A stretch of DNA of 14,156 nucleotides from CAZWFW01 sp964633445 (GCA_964633445.1 CAZWFW010000034.1:1-14156); one strand, 5' to 3'; positions 4,943 to 12,479 are shown, counted from the stretch's first letter. Notes: generated from the sequence alone by a model not told the origin. A program made the numbers and translations.

Positions 4943-6178
4943 ATGAGAATAAACAGGGTAGTTTTTAGAAAAATCGAAGATAGTAGGGGAAATCCTACTG
5001 TTGAGATTGATATTTCCACAAAAAATAATTTCTCAAGAGCATCCGCACCTTCTGGTGCAAGCGTTGGGAAGCATGAGGCTGTTGCTATACCCAGAAGCTT
5101 AGACGATCTAATAAAGTTTGCTGAGGAGGAACTTGCTCCAAGAATAGTTGGAAGAGAGCCAAATTTAGGTGAAATCGATAGACTGTTAGAGGAGGTTGAT
5201 GGTACTGGAAATTTCAGAAAAATTGGAGCAAGTATTTCCATAGCAATATCTTTCGCTGTAGCAAAGCTTGCAGCGAAGGAATGTGGTTTACCGTTATTTA
5301 AATATTTGAATAATAAGGGAGATCACGCTTTACCCTACCCTCTGGGCAACGTTATTGGTGGGGGTAAGCATGCTGTTAATTCTACGGATATACAGGAGTT
5401 TCTTATTTTACCAGTTGGCGCTAGAAATGTGAGTGAGGCTGTATTTACTAATGCGGAATTTCATAAAAAATTAAAGGAGATTTTAAAAAGAAAGGATCCT
5501 AACTTTACTGGAGGGAAGAATGACGAGGGAGCATGGACCACTACTTTATCATTGGAGGATGTTTTTACCATTCTTGCGGAATTGTGCGATGTGTTTAAGG
5601 AGGAAGGTGTGGAGGTAAGATTTGGCGTTGACGTTGCTGCCAGCGAATTGTGGAATGATAATAAGCAAAAATATGTTTATGAAAGAGAGGGGAGAGAATT
5701 AAATAAAGAAAAGCAGATTGAGTTTATTGTAGACGCCATTAATCAATATAATTTGATATATGTCGAAGATCCTCTGCATCAAGAGGATTTCGAAGGATTT
5801 GCTGAAATAACTAAGGAGTGCGGAAGTAAATGCCTAATATGTGGGGATGATATATTTGTTACAAATAAAAGTAGGTTGGAGAAGGGTATTAAAATAGGCG
5901 CTGCAAATTCCATAATTATTAAACCCAATCAGATAGGGTTATTAACAAAAGCTATTGAGGTAATAAGAATGGCTAAGGAAAACGGATATACGCCGATAGT
6001 ATCCCACAGATCCGGTGAGACAACGGACTGTACTATTGCGCACTTAGCAGTAGCATTCTCCTGCCCCATAATAAAAACTGGTGTTGTTGGTGGTGAAAGA
6101 ATAGCCAAACTTAATGAGTTAATAAGAATAGCCGAAATGTTAAAGGAACCGAAAATGGCGGTGATAGGTCATGGCTGA
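4943..6178 (+). CDS. eno: Enolase (phosphopyruvate hydratase)
   Basis: This enzyme interconverts 2-phosphoglycerate and phosphoenolpyruvate in glycolysis and gluconeogenesis in the cytoplasm. The protein has 411 residues, close to the family norm. The N-terminal DSRGNPT motif (13-19) and the mobile loop PSGAS (36-40) lead into the barrel. By alignment in mind with the E. coli enzyme the active-site residues are E152 (QEF), E195 (DEG), the metal ligands D230 (GVDVA), E275 (VEDP) and D302 (GDD), K327 (IKPNQ), H355-R356-S357 (SHRSGETTD) and K378 (IKTG). All are intact. Its last 8 nt overlap the start of the uS2 gene, and the GGTGAT that serves uS2 lies inside it. The eno-rps2-memo order is widespread in archaea and links metabolism with ribosome genes. 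Confidence 0.97.
   Translation: MRINRVVFRKIEDSRGNPTVEIDISTKNNFSRASAPSGASVGKHEAVAIPRSLDDLIKFAEEELAPRIVGREPNLGEIDRLLEEVDGTGNFRKIGASISIAISFAVAKLAAKECGLPLFKYLNNKGDHALPYPLGNVIGGGKHAVNSTDIQEFLILPVGARNVSEAVFTNAEFHKKLKEILKRKDPNFTGGKNDEGAWTTTLSLEDVFTILAELCDVFKEEGVEVRFGVDVAASELWNDNKQKYVYEREGRELNKEKQIEFIVDAINQYNLIYVEDPLHQEDFEGFAEITKECGSKCLICGDDIFVTNKSRLEKGIKIGAANSIIIKPNQIGLLTKAIEVIRMAKENGYTPIVSHRSGETTDCTIAHLAVAFSCPIIKTGVVGGERIAKLNELIRIAEMLKEPKMAVIGHG
6160..6165 (+). promoter_or_regulatory. Shine-Dalgarno site for uS2
   Basis: GGTGAT, complementary to the 3' end of archaeal 16S rRNA, lies 5 nt before the uS2 ATG inside the end of the enolase gene. An internal gene thus uses a Shine-Dalgarno site while the first gene of the run does not. 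Confidence 0.6.
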
Positions 6179-6758
6179 GGAAAAAGAATTGCTAGTTCCT
6201 TTGGAAAATTACCTAGCATCGGGTGTGCATATTGGCACTAAACAAAGAGTGGGGGCCATGAAGAAATTTGTTTACAAAATAAGGCCGGATGGTCTTTGTA
6301 TCTTCGATATACAAAAAATTGATGAGAGAATAAGGGTAGCAGCAAATTTTTTGGCAAGATACGAACCAGATAAGATCCTCGTAGTATGTTGCAGAGAGGT
6401 TGGCAGAAAGGCCTGTAAGAAGTTTGGAGAGGTAACAAACATAAAGGTTGTTGTTGACAGATTTATGCCAGGTACTCTCACAAATCCTCATCTTAGCTGT
6501 CATATCGAGCCAGAGATTATTGTGGTTACAGATCCTTCGGTAGATTACAGAGCAATCGAAGAGGCTTTGAAGATGAGGATTCCCATAATAGCATTCTGCG
6601 ACACTAATAATATGGCTGATAATATAGATTTGATAATTCCCGCCAACAATAAAAGCAAAAAATCTCTTGCTCTGCTCTACTACTTGCTTGCAAGAGAGTA
6701 TTTAAAAATTAGAGGAATCAACGCTGAAATAAAGTTGGAGGATTTTATGGATAAATGA
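6171..6758 (+). CDS. rps2: Small-subunit ribosomal protein uS2
   Basis: This is ribosomal protein uS2 (S2, eukaryotic SA/S0 homologue), which sits between head and body of the 30S subunit. The 195-residue length is typical of archaea and shorter than bacterial S2, which carries a coiled-coil insert. Family features include the N-terminal YLASGVHIGTKQ, the IRPDGLCIFDIQKIDERIR strand-helix, and PGTLTNPHL followed by DPSVDYRAIEEA and the conserved DTNN. The start overlaps the enolase stop by 8 nt and the stop overlaps the MEMO start in ATGA, so the three genes are tightly coupled. Confidence 0.97.
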   Translation: MAEEKELLVPLENYLASGVHIGTKQRVGAMKKFVYKIRPDGLCIFDIQKIDERIRVAANFLARYEPDKILVVCCREVGRKACKKFGEVTNIKVVVDRFMPGTLTNPHLSCHIEPEIIVVTDPSVDYRAIEEALKMRIPIIAFCDTNNMADNIDLIIPANNKSKKSLALLYYLLAREYLKIRGINAEIKLEDFMDK

Positions 6759-7594
6759 TCAGACACGCGTATGCTGCTGGTACCTTTTATCCTAGCAACG
6801 ACAAAGAATTGAAAAATTTAATAGAACATTGCTTTACGCATGAGAAATTTGGTTGTGGCTTTCCGAGGGCTGAAGAAAGAAAGAAAACCATTGGCATAGT
6901 AGCACCTCATGCCGGCTATGTGTATTCAGGCTATGTAGCTGCACATGCTTATAAGGAGCTTGCCGAATCAGGAAAGCCAGAAACAATAATAATCCTGGGC
7001 CCAAACCATACTGGTTACGGTTCTGGGGTTGCTCTCATGAATGAAGGTATTTGGGAAACGCCTTTAGGGGAAATAGAAATTGATAACGAACTTGCAAACA
7101 AAATTCTTAAGAGCGCGGAGATAATCGATGTTGACGAGATGGCACACACATACGAGCATAGCATAGAGGTGCAATTGCCGTTTCTTCAGTATATTTTCGA
7201 TAACTTTAAGATTGTACCGATATGCATGATGTTGCAGGATATTGAAACCAGTCGTGAGGTTGGCAAAGCAATAGCAAAAGCTTGTAAAGATAAGGATGTC
7301 AGAATTGTCGCAAGTAGTGACTTCACCCATTACGAACCCCATGAAAGCGCTGAAGAAAAGGATAGCCTGGCTATAGAGAGAATTAAGAAAATTGACGCTG
7401 AAGGATTTTACAAGGTTATTAATGAGAGAAGTATCAGTATTTGCGGACCAGGCCCAATAATGAGCTTAATATTTGCAGCGAGGGAATTGGATGTGAAGAA
7501 TGCAAAACTGCTAAAATATATGACATCCGGCGATGTAACTGGCGATAAAAGAGCTGTTGTTGGTTACGCAGCAATAGCATTTTACAAAGAGTGA
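6755..7594 (+). CDS. MEMO1-family (AmmeMemoRadiSam system protein B) protein
   Basis: This is a 279-residue member of the MEMO family, structurally related to class III extradiol dioxygenases; the biochemical role in archaea is not settled. Human MEMO1 binds metal, and equivalents of its His residues are seen here: H52 in VAPHAGYVYSG and H85 in GPNHTGYG. Other conserved positions are H135 in EHSIEVQLP, D189 and H192 in SSDFTHYEP, and C230 in CGPGP. The start MIRHAYAAGTFYP is typical. It overlaps uS2 by 4 nt; GGAGGA at 6737-6742 is rather far (12 nt) to be its ribosome site, so coupling to uS2 translation is likelier. In many archaea mevalonate kinase follows this gene; here a convergent GlyRS gene follows after 3 bp. 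Confidence 0.95.
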   Translation: MIRHAYAAGTFYPSNDKELKNLIEHCFTHEKFGCGFPRAEERKKTIGIVAPHAGYVYSGYVAAHAYKELAESGKPETIIILGPNHTGYGSGVALMNEGIWETPLGEIEIDNELANKILKSAEIIDVDEMAHTYEHSIEVQLPFLQYIFDNFKIVPICMMLQDIETSREVGKAIAKACKDKDVRIVASSDFTHYEPHESAEEKDSLAIERIKKIDAEGFYKVINERSISICGPGPIMSLIFAARELDVKNAKLLKYMTSGDVTGDKRAVVGYAAIAFYKE

Positions 7595-7597
7595 ACT

Positions 7598-9097
7598 TTA
7601 CCCTTTACATAGATTTCTAATCACATCCTTAAGCTCTTCAACTTTAACCCTAACTTGTTCCCTTGTATCTCTGGATCTTAATGTCACCGTGTTATCCTCA
7701 AGTGTCTGATAATCTATTGTTATGCAGAAGGGAACGCCAATTTCATCAGCTCTTGCGTATCTTCTCCCTATCGAACCTTTCTCGTCATAAAACACGTCCT
7801 TTCCGAATTCTTCTTTGAGCATTTCATAAATCTCTCTAGCTTTCCTAGGCAAATCATCCTTACTCACCAGGGGAAACACACCAGCTATGTAAGGGCTTAG
7901 CTTTATTGGTAAAGAAAGCCAACACCATTGCCTATCTTCGTTTTTATCGTGATAGTTAAGCATGAGCAGTGCTAGAAGTATTCTGTCGATCCCGAAACTT
8001 GGTTCAGTAACATGAGGTACAATTTTTCTGTTATCCACATCAACGCTGAGATCCTCGTTACTGAATTTTGAATGTCTGCTCAAATCGTAATCTGTCCTGT
8101 AGGCATTACCAACAACTTCGCGCCATCCAATCTCCCCATCATAGTATATCTCCACGTCAAAATTTCCTTTTGAATAATGAGCGGTCTCCTCCGGCAACAA
8201 ATGCCTTATCCTAATCCTATCCTTAGGAATCTTAAGCTCCTGCGTAAAGAAAAGGAATTCTCTTGCCAAGTAATAAACTTGCCATTTTGAAAATGCTATT
8301 TTCTTTTCAATTAGTTCCTTCGGGGTAAACTCGTTAACTTTATATGTTCCTTTAATTTGCTCCTCCCTTGTCAAAATAGGTAGCTTTACATCGCTAATTT
8401 CCTCGAGCTTACATTCTTCGTTTTCAGGATCGTAGAAAAGCTCGATTTCGGCTTGCGTAAACCCCCTCAATCTTATTAGAAATTGCCTAGGCGAGATCTC
8501 GTTTCTGAATGAGAAACCTATTTGTGCAATGCCGCAAGGTAGCTTCAATCTGCAGGCAGTGTATAATCTTCTGAAGTTTATGAAAATGTTTTGGGCTGTT
8601 TCTGGGCGTAGGTATGCTATGTTACCAACCACAGGTGAAATGTTTGTTTTAAGCATTAAATTAAATACCTTAACATCAGAAAGCTCGCCTTTACATTTTG
8701 GACAGCGTAGATTATTTTCTCTCATAATCTTTGTCAGCTCCTCCTCGCTTTTACCCTCAACATTCGCACCCAAAAGTTCCTCGATGAGATGATCCGCCCT
8801 GTAGATAGTACCGCATTTCTTGCATTGCGTTATGGGGTCAACGAACTTCTCCAAATGCCCACTTGCCTCAAAAACTTTTTCTGGTAGAACTATTGACCCC
8901 TCAATTTCTACAATATTATCGTATGGATCAACAAACCATTTTCTCCACAGGTTAAGCAGTTTCTGCTTTATTCTTAAACCAACAGGGCCGTATTCGAAGA
9001 ATCCAGACAGCCCCCCATATATCTCAGCTGTTGGAATTATGATTCCCCTTCTAGCGCATAATGCAAAAACCTTTTCAAGTAAACATCGCTCGGACAT
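7598..9097 (-). CDS. glyS: Glycyl-tRNA synthetase, archaeal/eukaryal alpha2 type
   Basis: This class II synthetase charges tRNA-Gly with glycine. The 499-residue protein is at the short end for archaeal members. The N-terminal GRxGx-like region (ARRGIIIPTAEIYGGLSGF) and YGPVG lead to motif 1. An inserted zinc-binding segment has C92, C95, C132 and C135. The catalytic core has RPETAQ (164-169), motif 2 around FRNEISPRQ (197-205) and motif 3 EPSFGIDRILLAL (365-377). The anticodon-binding domain is about 400-499, with the usual GRRYARADEIG. The start ATG at 9095-9097 lies 2 nt after the stop of the M20 gene and has no Shine-Dalgarno sequence, so it is probably read by coupling on the M20 transcript. 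It converges on MEMO with a 3-bp gap, leaving no room for a separate terminator. Confidence 0.96.
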   Translation of the reverse strand: MSERCLLEKVFALCARRGIIIPTAEIYGGLSGFFEYGPVGLRIKQKLLNLWRKWFVDPYDNIVEIEGSIVLPEKVFEASGHLEKFVDPITQCKKCGTIYRADHLIEELLGANVEGKSEEELTKIMRENNLRCPKCKGELSDVKVFNLMLKTNISPVVGNIAYLRPETAQNIFINFRRLYTACRLKLPCGIAQIGFSFRNEISPRQFLIRLRGFTQAEIELFYDPENEECKLEEISDVKLPILTREEQIKGTYKVNEFTPKELIEKKIAFSKWQVYYLAREFLFFTQELKIPKDRIRIRHLLPEETAHYSKGNFDVEIYYDGEIGWREVVGNAYRTDYDLSRHSKFSNEDLSVDVDNRKIVPHVTEPSFGIDRILLALLMLNYHDKNEDRQWCWLSLPIKLSPYIAGVFPLVSKDDLPRKAREIYEMLKEEFGKDVFYDEKGSIGRRYARADEIGVPFCITIDYQTLEDNTVTLRSRDTREQVRVKVEELKDVIRNLCKG

Positions 9098-9099
9098 CT

Positions 9100-10110
9100 T
9101 TATTTTTTAACGGTTTTTTTGCTTATTATTGCATTTAATTTTAAAAGAACGTTGGTAGCTTTAGAAACTTCTCTAATATCCACATACTCATTCTTTGTAT
9201 GAGCAACACGCAAATCACCAGGGCCCCATACCGCAACTTTCCAATTTGCTTTATGTAGCGTTACGGCATCGCTCCAGGAAGGCATTCTACAGTACCTTAT
9301 TTTCAACTTAGACTCTCTCATAGCTTTTTCTATTAATGCGCAAACCTCCTTGCTACAAAAGAATGGGTTCTCCCTATCCAAAATTTTGTAACTCCCATAT
9401 TGAACGATAATTCTACTTATGGCATCTTCAACATCTTTTACTTTAAGCTTGGGCGGAATAATAAAATCTATAACGATTCTGCATTCCTCTGGTATCGCAT
9501 AAATATTGCCACCTCCGTTAATTCTTAAGATAGCAATATCTACTGGAAGTTCAAGCGATTCTATCCTTTTTATCATATTCATAGCCTGTTTTATAGCATT
9601 AATCCCTTGAGTAGGTAAAGAGGCGTGTGCCGCTTCGCCTTTAACATCAATCTCTAGCTCCAAAGTTCCGCAATGTCTGTCAGCAATCTTAAGTGATGTG
9701 GGTTCCATAATTATTGCTAACCTTTTTTTATATTCCTTCACAATTTTTTTAGCTCCTGTACCTTCCTCCTCCTCATCAACCAACAATGCTACCCCCAGCT
9801 TTAACTTACTCACTTTCTCAAGAAAAAGTAAAATCGAGGCAACACTTGCTTTAGCATCACAAGCGCCAGTTCCAAAAACTAGGTTATTTCTCCTTTGAAG
9901 ATTGGCAACAGGGGGTATTGTGTCTACGTGTGTCATAATCCAGAGATCAGCTTTAGGATTAACTACGATATTTCCAATTTCTTGTTTCTCTATCTTATAT
10001 CCCAAGTTCTCCAGGAAATCCTCAATAAAAGTTGTGATTTTTTCTTCATGCCCAGAGGGGGAGTTTATTGATATTAGTTCTTTTAATATTTCCCAAGCTC
10101 TATCACTCAT
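9100..10110 (-). CDS. M20-family metallopeptidase/deacylase (ArgE/DapE/LysK-like)
   Basis: This is a 336-residue di-zinc amidohydrolase of the M20 family, whose archaeal members remove acyl groups from amino acids (for example LysW-bound lysine or ornithine, succinyl-diaminopimelate) or act as carboxypeptidases. Metal and catalytic residues are complete: H61 and D63 in MTHVDT, D85 in GACDAK as the bridging ligand, the acidic run 113-116 in DEEEEG holding general base and ligand, E136 in MEPT, and H304 in AHTKNEY. The dimerisation lid is about 150-260, with HCGTLELEI and AAHASLP. The true substrate cannot be fixed, and no lysine or arginine biosynthesis genes adjoin. It leads the pair with GlyRS and is divergent from a GNAT gene, with only 8 bp between the two start codons. 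Confidence 0.9.
   Translation of the reverse strand: MSDRAWEILKELISINSPSGHEEKITTFIEDFLENLGYKIEKQEIGNIVVNPKADLWIMTHVDTIPPVANLQRRNNLVFGTGACDAKASVASILLFLEKVSKLKLGVALLVDEEEEGTGAKKIVKEYKKRLAIIMEPTSLKIADRHCGTLELEIDVKGEAAHASLPTQGINAIKQAMNMIKRIESLELPVDIAILRINGGGNIYAIPEECRIVIDFIIPPKLKVKDVEDAISRIIVQYGSYKILDRENPFFCSKEVCALIEKAMRESKLKIRYCRMPSWSDAVTLHKANWKVAVWGPGDLRVAHTKNEYVDIREVSKATNVLLKLNAIISKKTVKK
10081..10090 (+). promoter_or_regulatory. Possible TATA box of the GNAT gene, inside the M20 gene
   Basis: TTTTAATATT lies 28 nt before the GNAT ATG, within the first codons of the opposite-strand M20 gene. The spacing is longer than elsewhere in the window and would give a leader of a few nucleotides. Confidence 0.35.
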
Positions 10111-10118
10111 AAATTAAT

Positions 10119-10598
10119 ATGGGTAAAGTAAAAATAAGAAATGTTAAGCTAGGTGATCACGAGGCATTTGTCAGTATTTATCAGAATGCCTACAAAGGAT
10201 TTGAGCAATACGCTTACACAAAAATTAAGGATATAAGATGGTACTTTAGGTGGTTGATGAGGCGTAATTCTAGTGGCTTCTTCGTTGCGGAAGTGGATGA
10301 TAAAAGAATAGGATTTGTCGCTTGTGATGTAAATTGGTATAGCGAGTACGAGGGAAAGCAAGTCGCTGAGATTCATGAATTGTTCATAGCTAAGAAATGG
10401 CAGGGAAAAGGGATAGGTAGTTTGTTACTCAAAAAAGCTTTGGAATACGGAATTTCAAAGCAAAGGGATGTTGCAGAACTTTGGGTCGGTGTTACAAACT
10501 ACAAAGCTATAAAATTTTACAAAAAGCACGGATTTACAGCAAAAGAAGTAGCATGGGGAAAATGGTTGCGGATGACTAAAAAGTTACTTAAAAACTAG
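10119..10598 (+). CDS. GNAT-family N-acetyltransferase
   Basis: This is a 159-residue acetyl-CoA-dependent acetyltransferase of the GNAT fold; the acceptor is unknown. Beta-strand 4 carries AEIHELFIAKKWQ, followed by the pyrophosphate-binding motif QGKGIG (95-100) and the helix SLLLKKALEYG. The late motif NYKAIKFYKKHGF (127-139) is typical of the family. Length is normal for a single-domain member. It is divergent from the M20 deacylase and converges on the CYTH gene, with the last 15 nt overlapping. The pairing of an acyl-adding and an acyl-removing enzyme is suggestive, but a common substrate is inference. It could act on protein N-termini, lysines or a small molecule. Confidence 0.9.
   Translation: MGKVKIRNVKLGDHEAFVSIYQNAYKGFEQYAYTKIKDIRWYFRWLMRRNSSGFFVAEVDDKRIGFVACDVNWYSEYEGKQVAEIHELFIAKKWQGKGIGSLLLKKALEYGISKQRDVAELWVGVTNYKAIKFYKKHGFTAKEVAWGKWLRMTKKLLKN
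10129..10137 (-). promoter_or_regulatory. Possible TATA box of the M20-GlyRS pair, inside the GNAT gene
   Basis: On the minus strand TTATTTTTA lies about 18 nt before the M20 ATG at 10110, inside the first codons of the GNAT gene. Since only 8 bp separate the two start codons, the promoter must lie within the neighbouring gene; this is the best candidate. Confidence 0.35.
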
Positions 10599-11126
10599 GT
10601 CCTCTATTCTTCCAAGCTTTCTTTTGCAAACAATGAAGTAATTGTCCTTTATACCATCCTTAAGCTTAAGTCCAGCGTTTTCTATAAAGTCCAGTATTTC
10701 ATCTTTGCTTCCCTCAATCTCTATAAATTTCCCAATTTTGGGTAGCACATCCAGTGATATCTTTAAATTTCCGTATCTCCAACATTCTCTTATCTTTTCG
10801 TAAATCCAGACCTTCTCAAACCCTAGTTCGTGTAATATATTCTTCATAAGTTCAAAATCGCTTACATAGACCTCTATCTCATCCATTTCCTTAAACTCAG
10901 ATGATTTGCCATGCGGTTTCTTAAAGGTTAAAATGGTTTTGCATTTTCCTTTCTCGTTCCTCTCCTCTCTCAGTCTTAGAAGCATATTTTGCTTAAAAAG
11001 AAATCTATCTTTAGTATCGAAAACAATATTTCTCTCAAAAACCTTTTCAACCCTTCTGGCGCCTAATTGTCTTAGTTTTTCTCCGAAGTCTTTGTCGATC
11101 TCAAATTTTATTTCAATCTCCAACAT
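10584..11126 (-). CDS. CYTH-domain protein (class IV adenylate cyclase CyaB-like)
   Basis: This is a 180-residue CYTH-fold protein. The family forms a beta-tunnel that handles triphosphates or organic polyphosphates: class IV adenylate cyclases, thiamine triphosphatases and tripolyphosphatases. The signature ExExK is at E3, E5 and K7 in MLEIEIKFEI. Basic and acidic tunnel residues follow in LLRLREER, TFKKP, DEIEVYV, the EKIRECW strand and FIEIEG. The archaeal CyaB-like group is often annotated as adenylate cyclase, yet cAMP signalling in archaea is uncertain; triphosphatase activity is at least as likely. The 3' end overlaps the GNAT gene tail to tail by 15 nt. The start is 37 bp from the divergent Nop5 gene. 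Confidence 0.9.
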   Translation of the reverse strand: MLEIEIKFEIDKDFGEKLRQLGARRVEKVFERNIVFDTKDRFLFKQNMLLRLREERNEKGKCKTILTFKKPHGKSSEFKEMDEIEVYVSDFELMKNILHELGFEKVWIYEKIRECWRYGNLKISLDVLPKIGKFIEIEGSKDEILDFIENAGLKLKDGIKDNYFIVCKRKLGRIEDLVFK

Positions 11127-11132
11127 TAAGAT

Positions 11133-11141
11133 TATAAAATA
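11133..11141 (+). promoter_or_regulatory. TATA box of Nop5
   Basis: TATAAAATA ends 22 nt before the Nop5 ATG, with no Shine-Dalgarno sequence. It lies between the CYTH start codon and the CYTH TATA-like box, so the two promoters are interleaved. Confidence 0.6.
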
Positions 11142-11148
11142 TTGTGTT

Positions 11149-11157
11149 GCTTAAATC
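11149..11157 (-). promoter_or_regulatory. TATA-like box of the CYTH gene
   Basis: On the minus strand GATTTAAGC lies 22 nt before the CYTH ATG at 11126. It sits within the expected transcription start region of Nop5, 6 nt from the Nop5 ATG. Confidence 0.45.
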
Positions 11158-11163
11158 TTTAAG

Positions 11164-12183
11164 ATGAAAGCCTATCTAGCTAAAAGTTTTATAGGTATTT
11201 TGGTAACAGACGAGCAAGGTAAAGTTATTTTATATAGAAAATTTCCAAAGGATCCTAAGAAAATAGCAAGATTGCTTGAGAGTAAGGAATTAGAAAAGAG
11301 GTTAGTAAAGGATCTTAAAGAAAAGGGTTATACTGAGGTAATAGCTGAGTATGATATTGAAGGCGCTAGAGTTGAGTTTCCAAATGTTGCTGGAGTGATT
11401 TTAAGGAGAGATTTGGAGAATATAGCTATTAAAAATAATTTTGCGAAAAATAAAAAGGAATTGAGAAAAATCCTACAAAAAGTTGCGATAGGTATTTGTG
11501 CTGAAAGATTTAGAAAGCTGCCAAGAGACAGGGTTGCTATTCAAGTTATTGAAGCGATTGAGGATCTTACAAAAATATATAACTTGCTCTACGAGAGACT
11601 TGTTGAATGGTATGGTTTATACTACCCGACAGCTGCAAGACAAGTTAGGAATCTAGATAAGTTCGTTGACGGGATACTACATGACAAATTTGAGAAGGAC
11701 GAACTTGGTTTGGAGTTTAACGAGAGGGATATCGCATACGTTAAGAGGTATGCTGAGCTTGCGAGTAATGTTAAGAAAACGATGAAAGATTTGGCTAAAT
11801 ATCTAGAGGATGTTATGAATGAAGTTGCACCAAACATAACAAAGCTTATTAGTGCAAAACTTGGAGCTAAGCTATTATCCACAGCAGGTAGCCTAGAAAA
11901 GCTTGCAATGATGCCTGCAAGTACAATTCAGGTTTTAGGTGCAGAAAAAGCATTATTCAGGCATCTAAGATCTGGGGCTAAACCACCAAAGCATGGAATC
12001 ATCTTCCAATATCCTGAGATAAGAAACGCTGGGAGGAAGGAAAGGGGTAAAATTGCAAGGATATTGGCGTGTAAGCTTAGCATTGCAGCAAGAGCAGATT
12101 GCTTTACGCATGAGGATATAGGGGACAAGCTTAAAAAGGAACTGGAGGAAAGAATAAGAGAGATTAAGAAGAAAAACAAGTAA
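11164..12183 (+). CDS. nop5: Nop5 (Nop56/58-like) core protein of C/D box sRNPs
   Basis: This scaffold of archaeal box C/D ribonucleoproteins bridges L7Ae-bound sRNA and fibrillarin for 2'-O-methylation of rRNA and tRNA. The 339 residues show the N-terminal fibrillarin-binding domain (about 1-110), a coiled coil (about 115-215, including DRVAIQVIEAIEDLTKIYN) and the Nop domain. The last carries the signature LGAEKALFRHLRSGAKPPKHG (258-278, quoted in part) and GKIARILACKLSIAARAD. A Lys-rich tail ends the protein. In many archaea the fibrillarin gene lies directly beside nop5; here none is in the window, and the next gene is a convergent ferredoxin. The start has a TATA box at leaderless spacing. 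Confidence 0.96.
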   Translation: MKAYLAKSFIGILVTDEQGKVILYRKFPKDPKKIARLLESKELEKRLVKDLKEKGYTEVIAEYDIEGARVEFPNVAGVILRRDLENIAIKNNFAKNKKELRKILQKVAIGICAERFRKLPRDRVAIQVIEAIEDLTKIYNLLYERLVEWYGLYYPTAARQVRNLDKFVDGILHDKFEKDELGLEFNERDIAYVKRYAELASNVKKTMKDLAKYLEDVMNEVAPNITKLISAKLGAKLLSTAGSLEKLAMMPASTIQVLGAEKALFRHLRSGAKPPKHGIIFQYPEIRNAGRKERGKIARILACKLSIAARADCFTHEDIGDKLKKELEERIREIKKKNK

Positions 12184-12189
12184 TTGCAT

Positions 12190-12206
12190 AGAATTACGCT
12201 AATTCT
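12190..12206. terminator. Small hairpin between convergent nop5 and ferredoxin genes
   Basis: AGAATTA-CGC-TAATTCT is a perfect 7-bp inverted repeat with a 3-nt loop, 7 nt after the Nop5 stop. On the minus strand, a T-rich tract (complement of 12218-12235) directly follows the ferredoxin stop. Either could end or protect the transcripts; archaeal termination usually needs only the T-tract, so the role of the hairpin is inferred. Confidence 0.35.
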
Positions 12207-12233
12207 TGACAGTTTAACAAAAATAAGAAGAAA

Positions 12234-12431
12234 TTATTTTTCTACTTTTATGGCACCCGCGGGGCAGTTTTTGGCAGCTTCTTCTACTTTCTCTTGTATC
12301 TCCTTACTTGAAAGATCTGCATCCTCTTTTACCTTAGCCACCATCTCGTCAGCCATCTCAAAAACTTCCCCAGCAATAGTTGTACATAAGCCGCATCCCA
12401 TGCATTTCTCAGCATCAACTTTCACTATCAT
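12234..12431 (-). CDS. Single-cluster [4Fe-4S] ferredoxin
   Basis: This is a small soluble electron carrier of 65 residues. The cluster ligands are C10, C13 and C16 in CMGCGLC and C56 in NCPAGAI. A second CxxCxxC set is absent, so it holds one cluster. Residue 13 is Cys, unlike the Asp found at the matching place in the Pyrococcus furiosus protein. The region between the cysteines (about 20-52) is acidic and helical, as in thermophile one-cluster ferredoxins. It has a strong Shine-Dalgarno site (GGAGGTG), in contrast to most first genes here. It is convergent with nop5 and divergent from the ligase gene with a 48-bp gap. The redox partner is not apparent from the neighbours. Confidence 0.95.
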   Translation of the reverse strand: MIVKVDAEKCMGCGLCTTIAGEVFEMADEMVAKVKEDADLSSKEIQEKVEEAAKNCPAGAIKVEK

Positions 12432-12436
12432 TTCAA

Positions 12437-12443
12437 CACCTCC
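12437..12443 (-). promoter_or_regulatory. Strong Shine-Dalgarno site of the ferredoxin gene
   Basis: GGAGGTG on the minus strand lies 5 nt before the ferredoxin ATG. It fixes the start and implies a leader. A TATA-like stretch complementary to 12465-12472 (TTAATAAA) would give a start of transcription close to this site. Confidence 0.7.
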
Positions 12444-12448
12444 AAAAA

Positions 12449-12456
12449 TATTAATT
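12449..12456 (+). promoter_or_regulatory. TATA-like box of the DNA ligase gene
   Basis: TATTAATT ends 23 nt before the ligase ATG at 12480, with no Shine-Dalgarno sequence, fitting a leaderless message. The core is nearly symmetric and lies between the ferredoxin start and its own probable box, so the two promoters overlap. Confidence 0.5.
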
Positions 12457-12479
12457 AGCGAAAATTTATTAAAATCTTT

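Noticed and set aside
12252..12262. CCCGCGGGG shared with 1766-1774
   Set aside because: In the ferredoxin gene it encodes the conserved PAGA stretch after the last cluster Cys, so the match is most likely chance.
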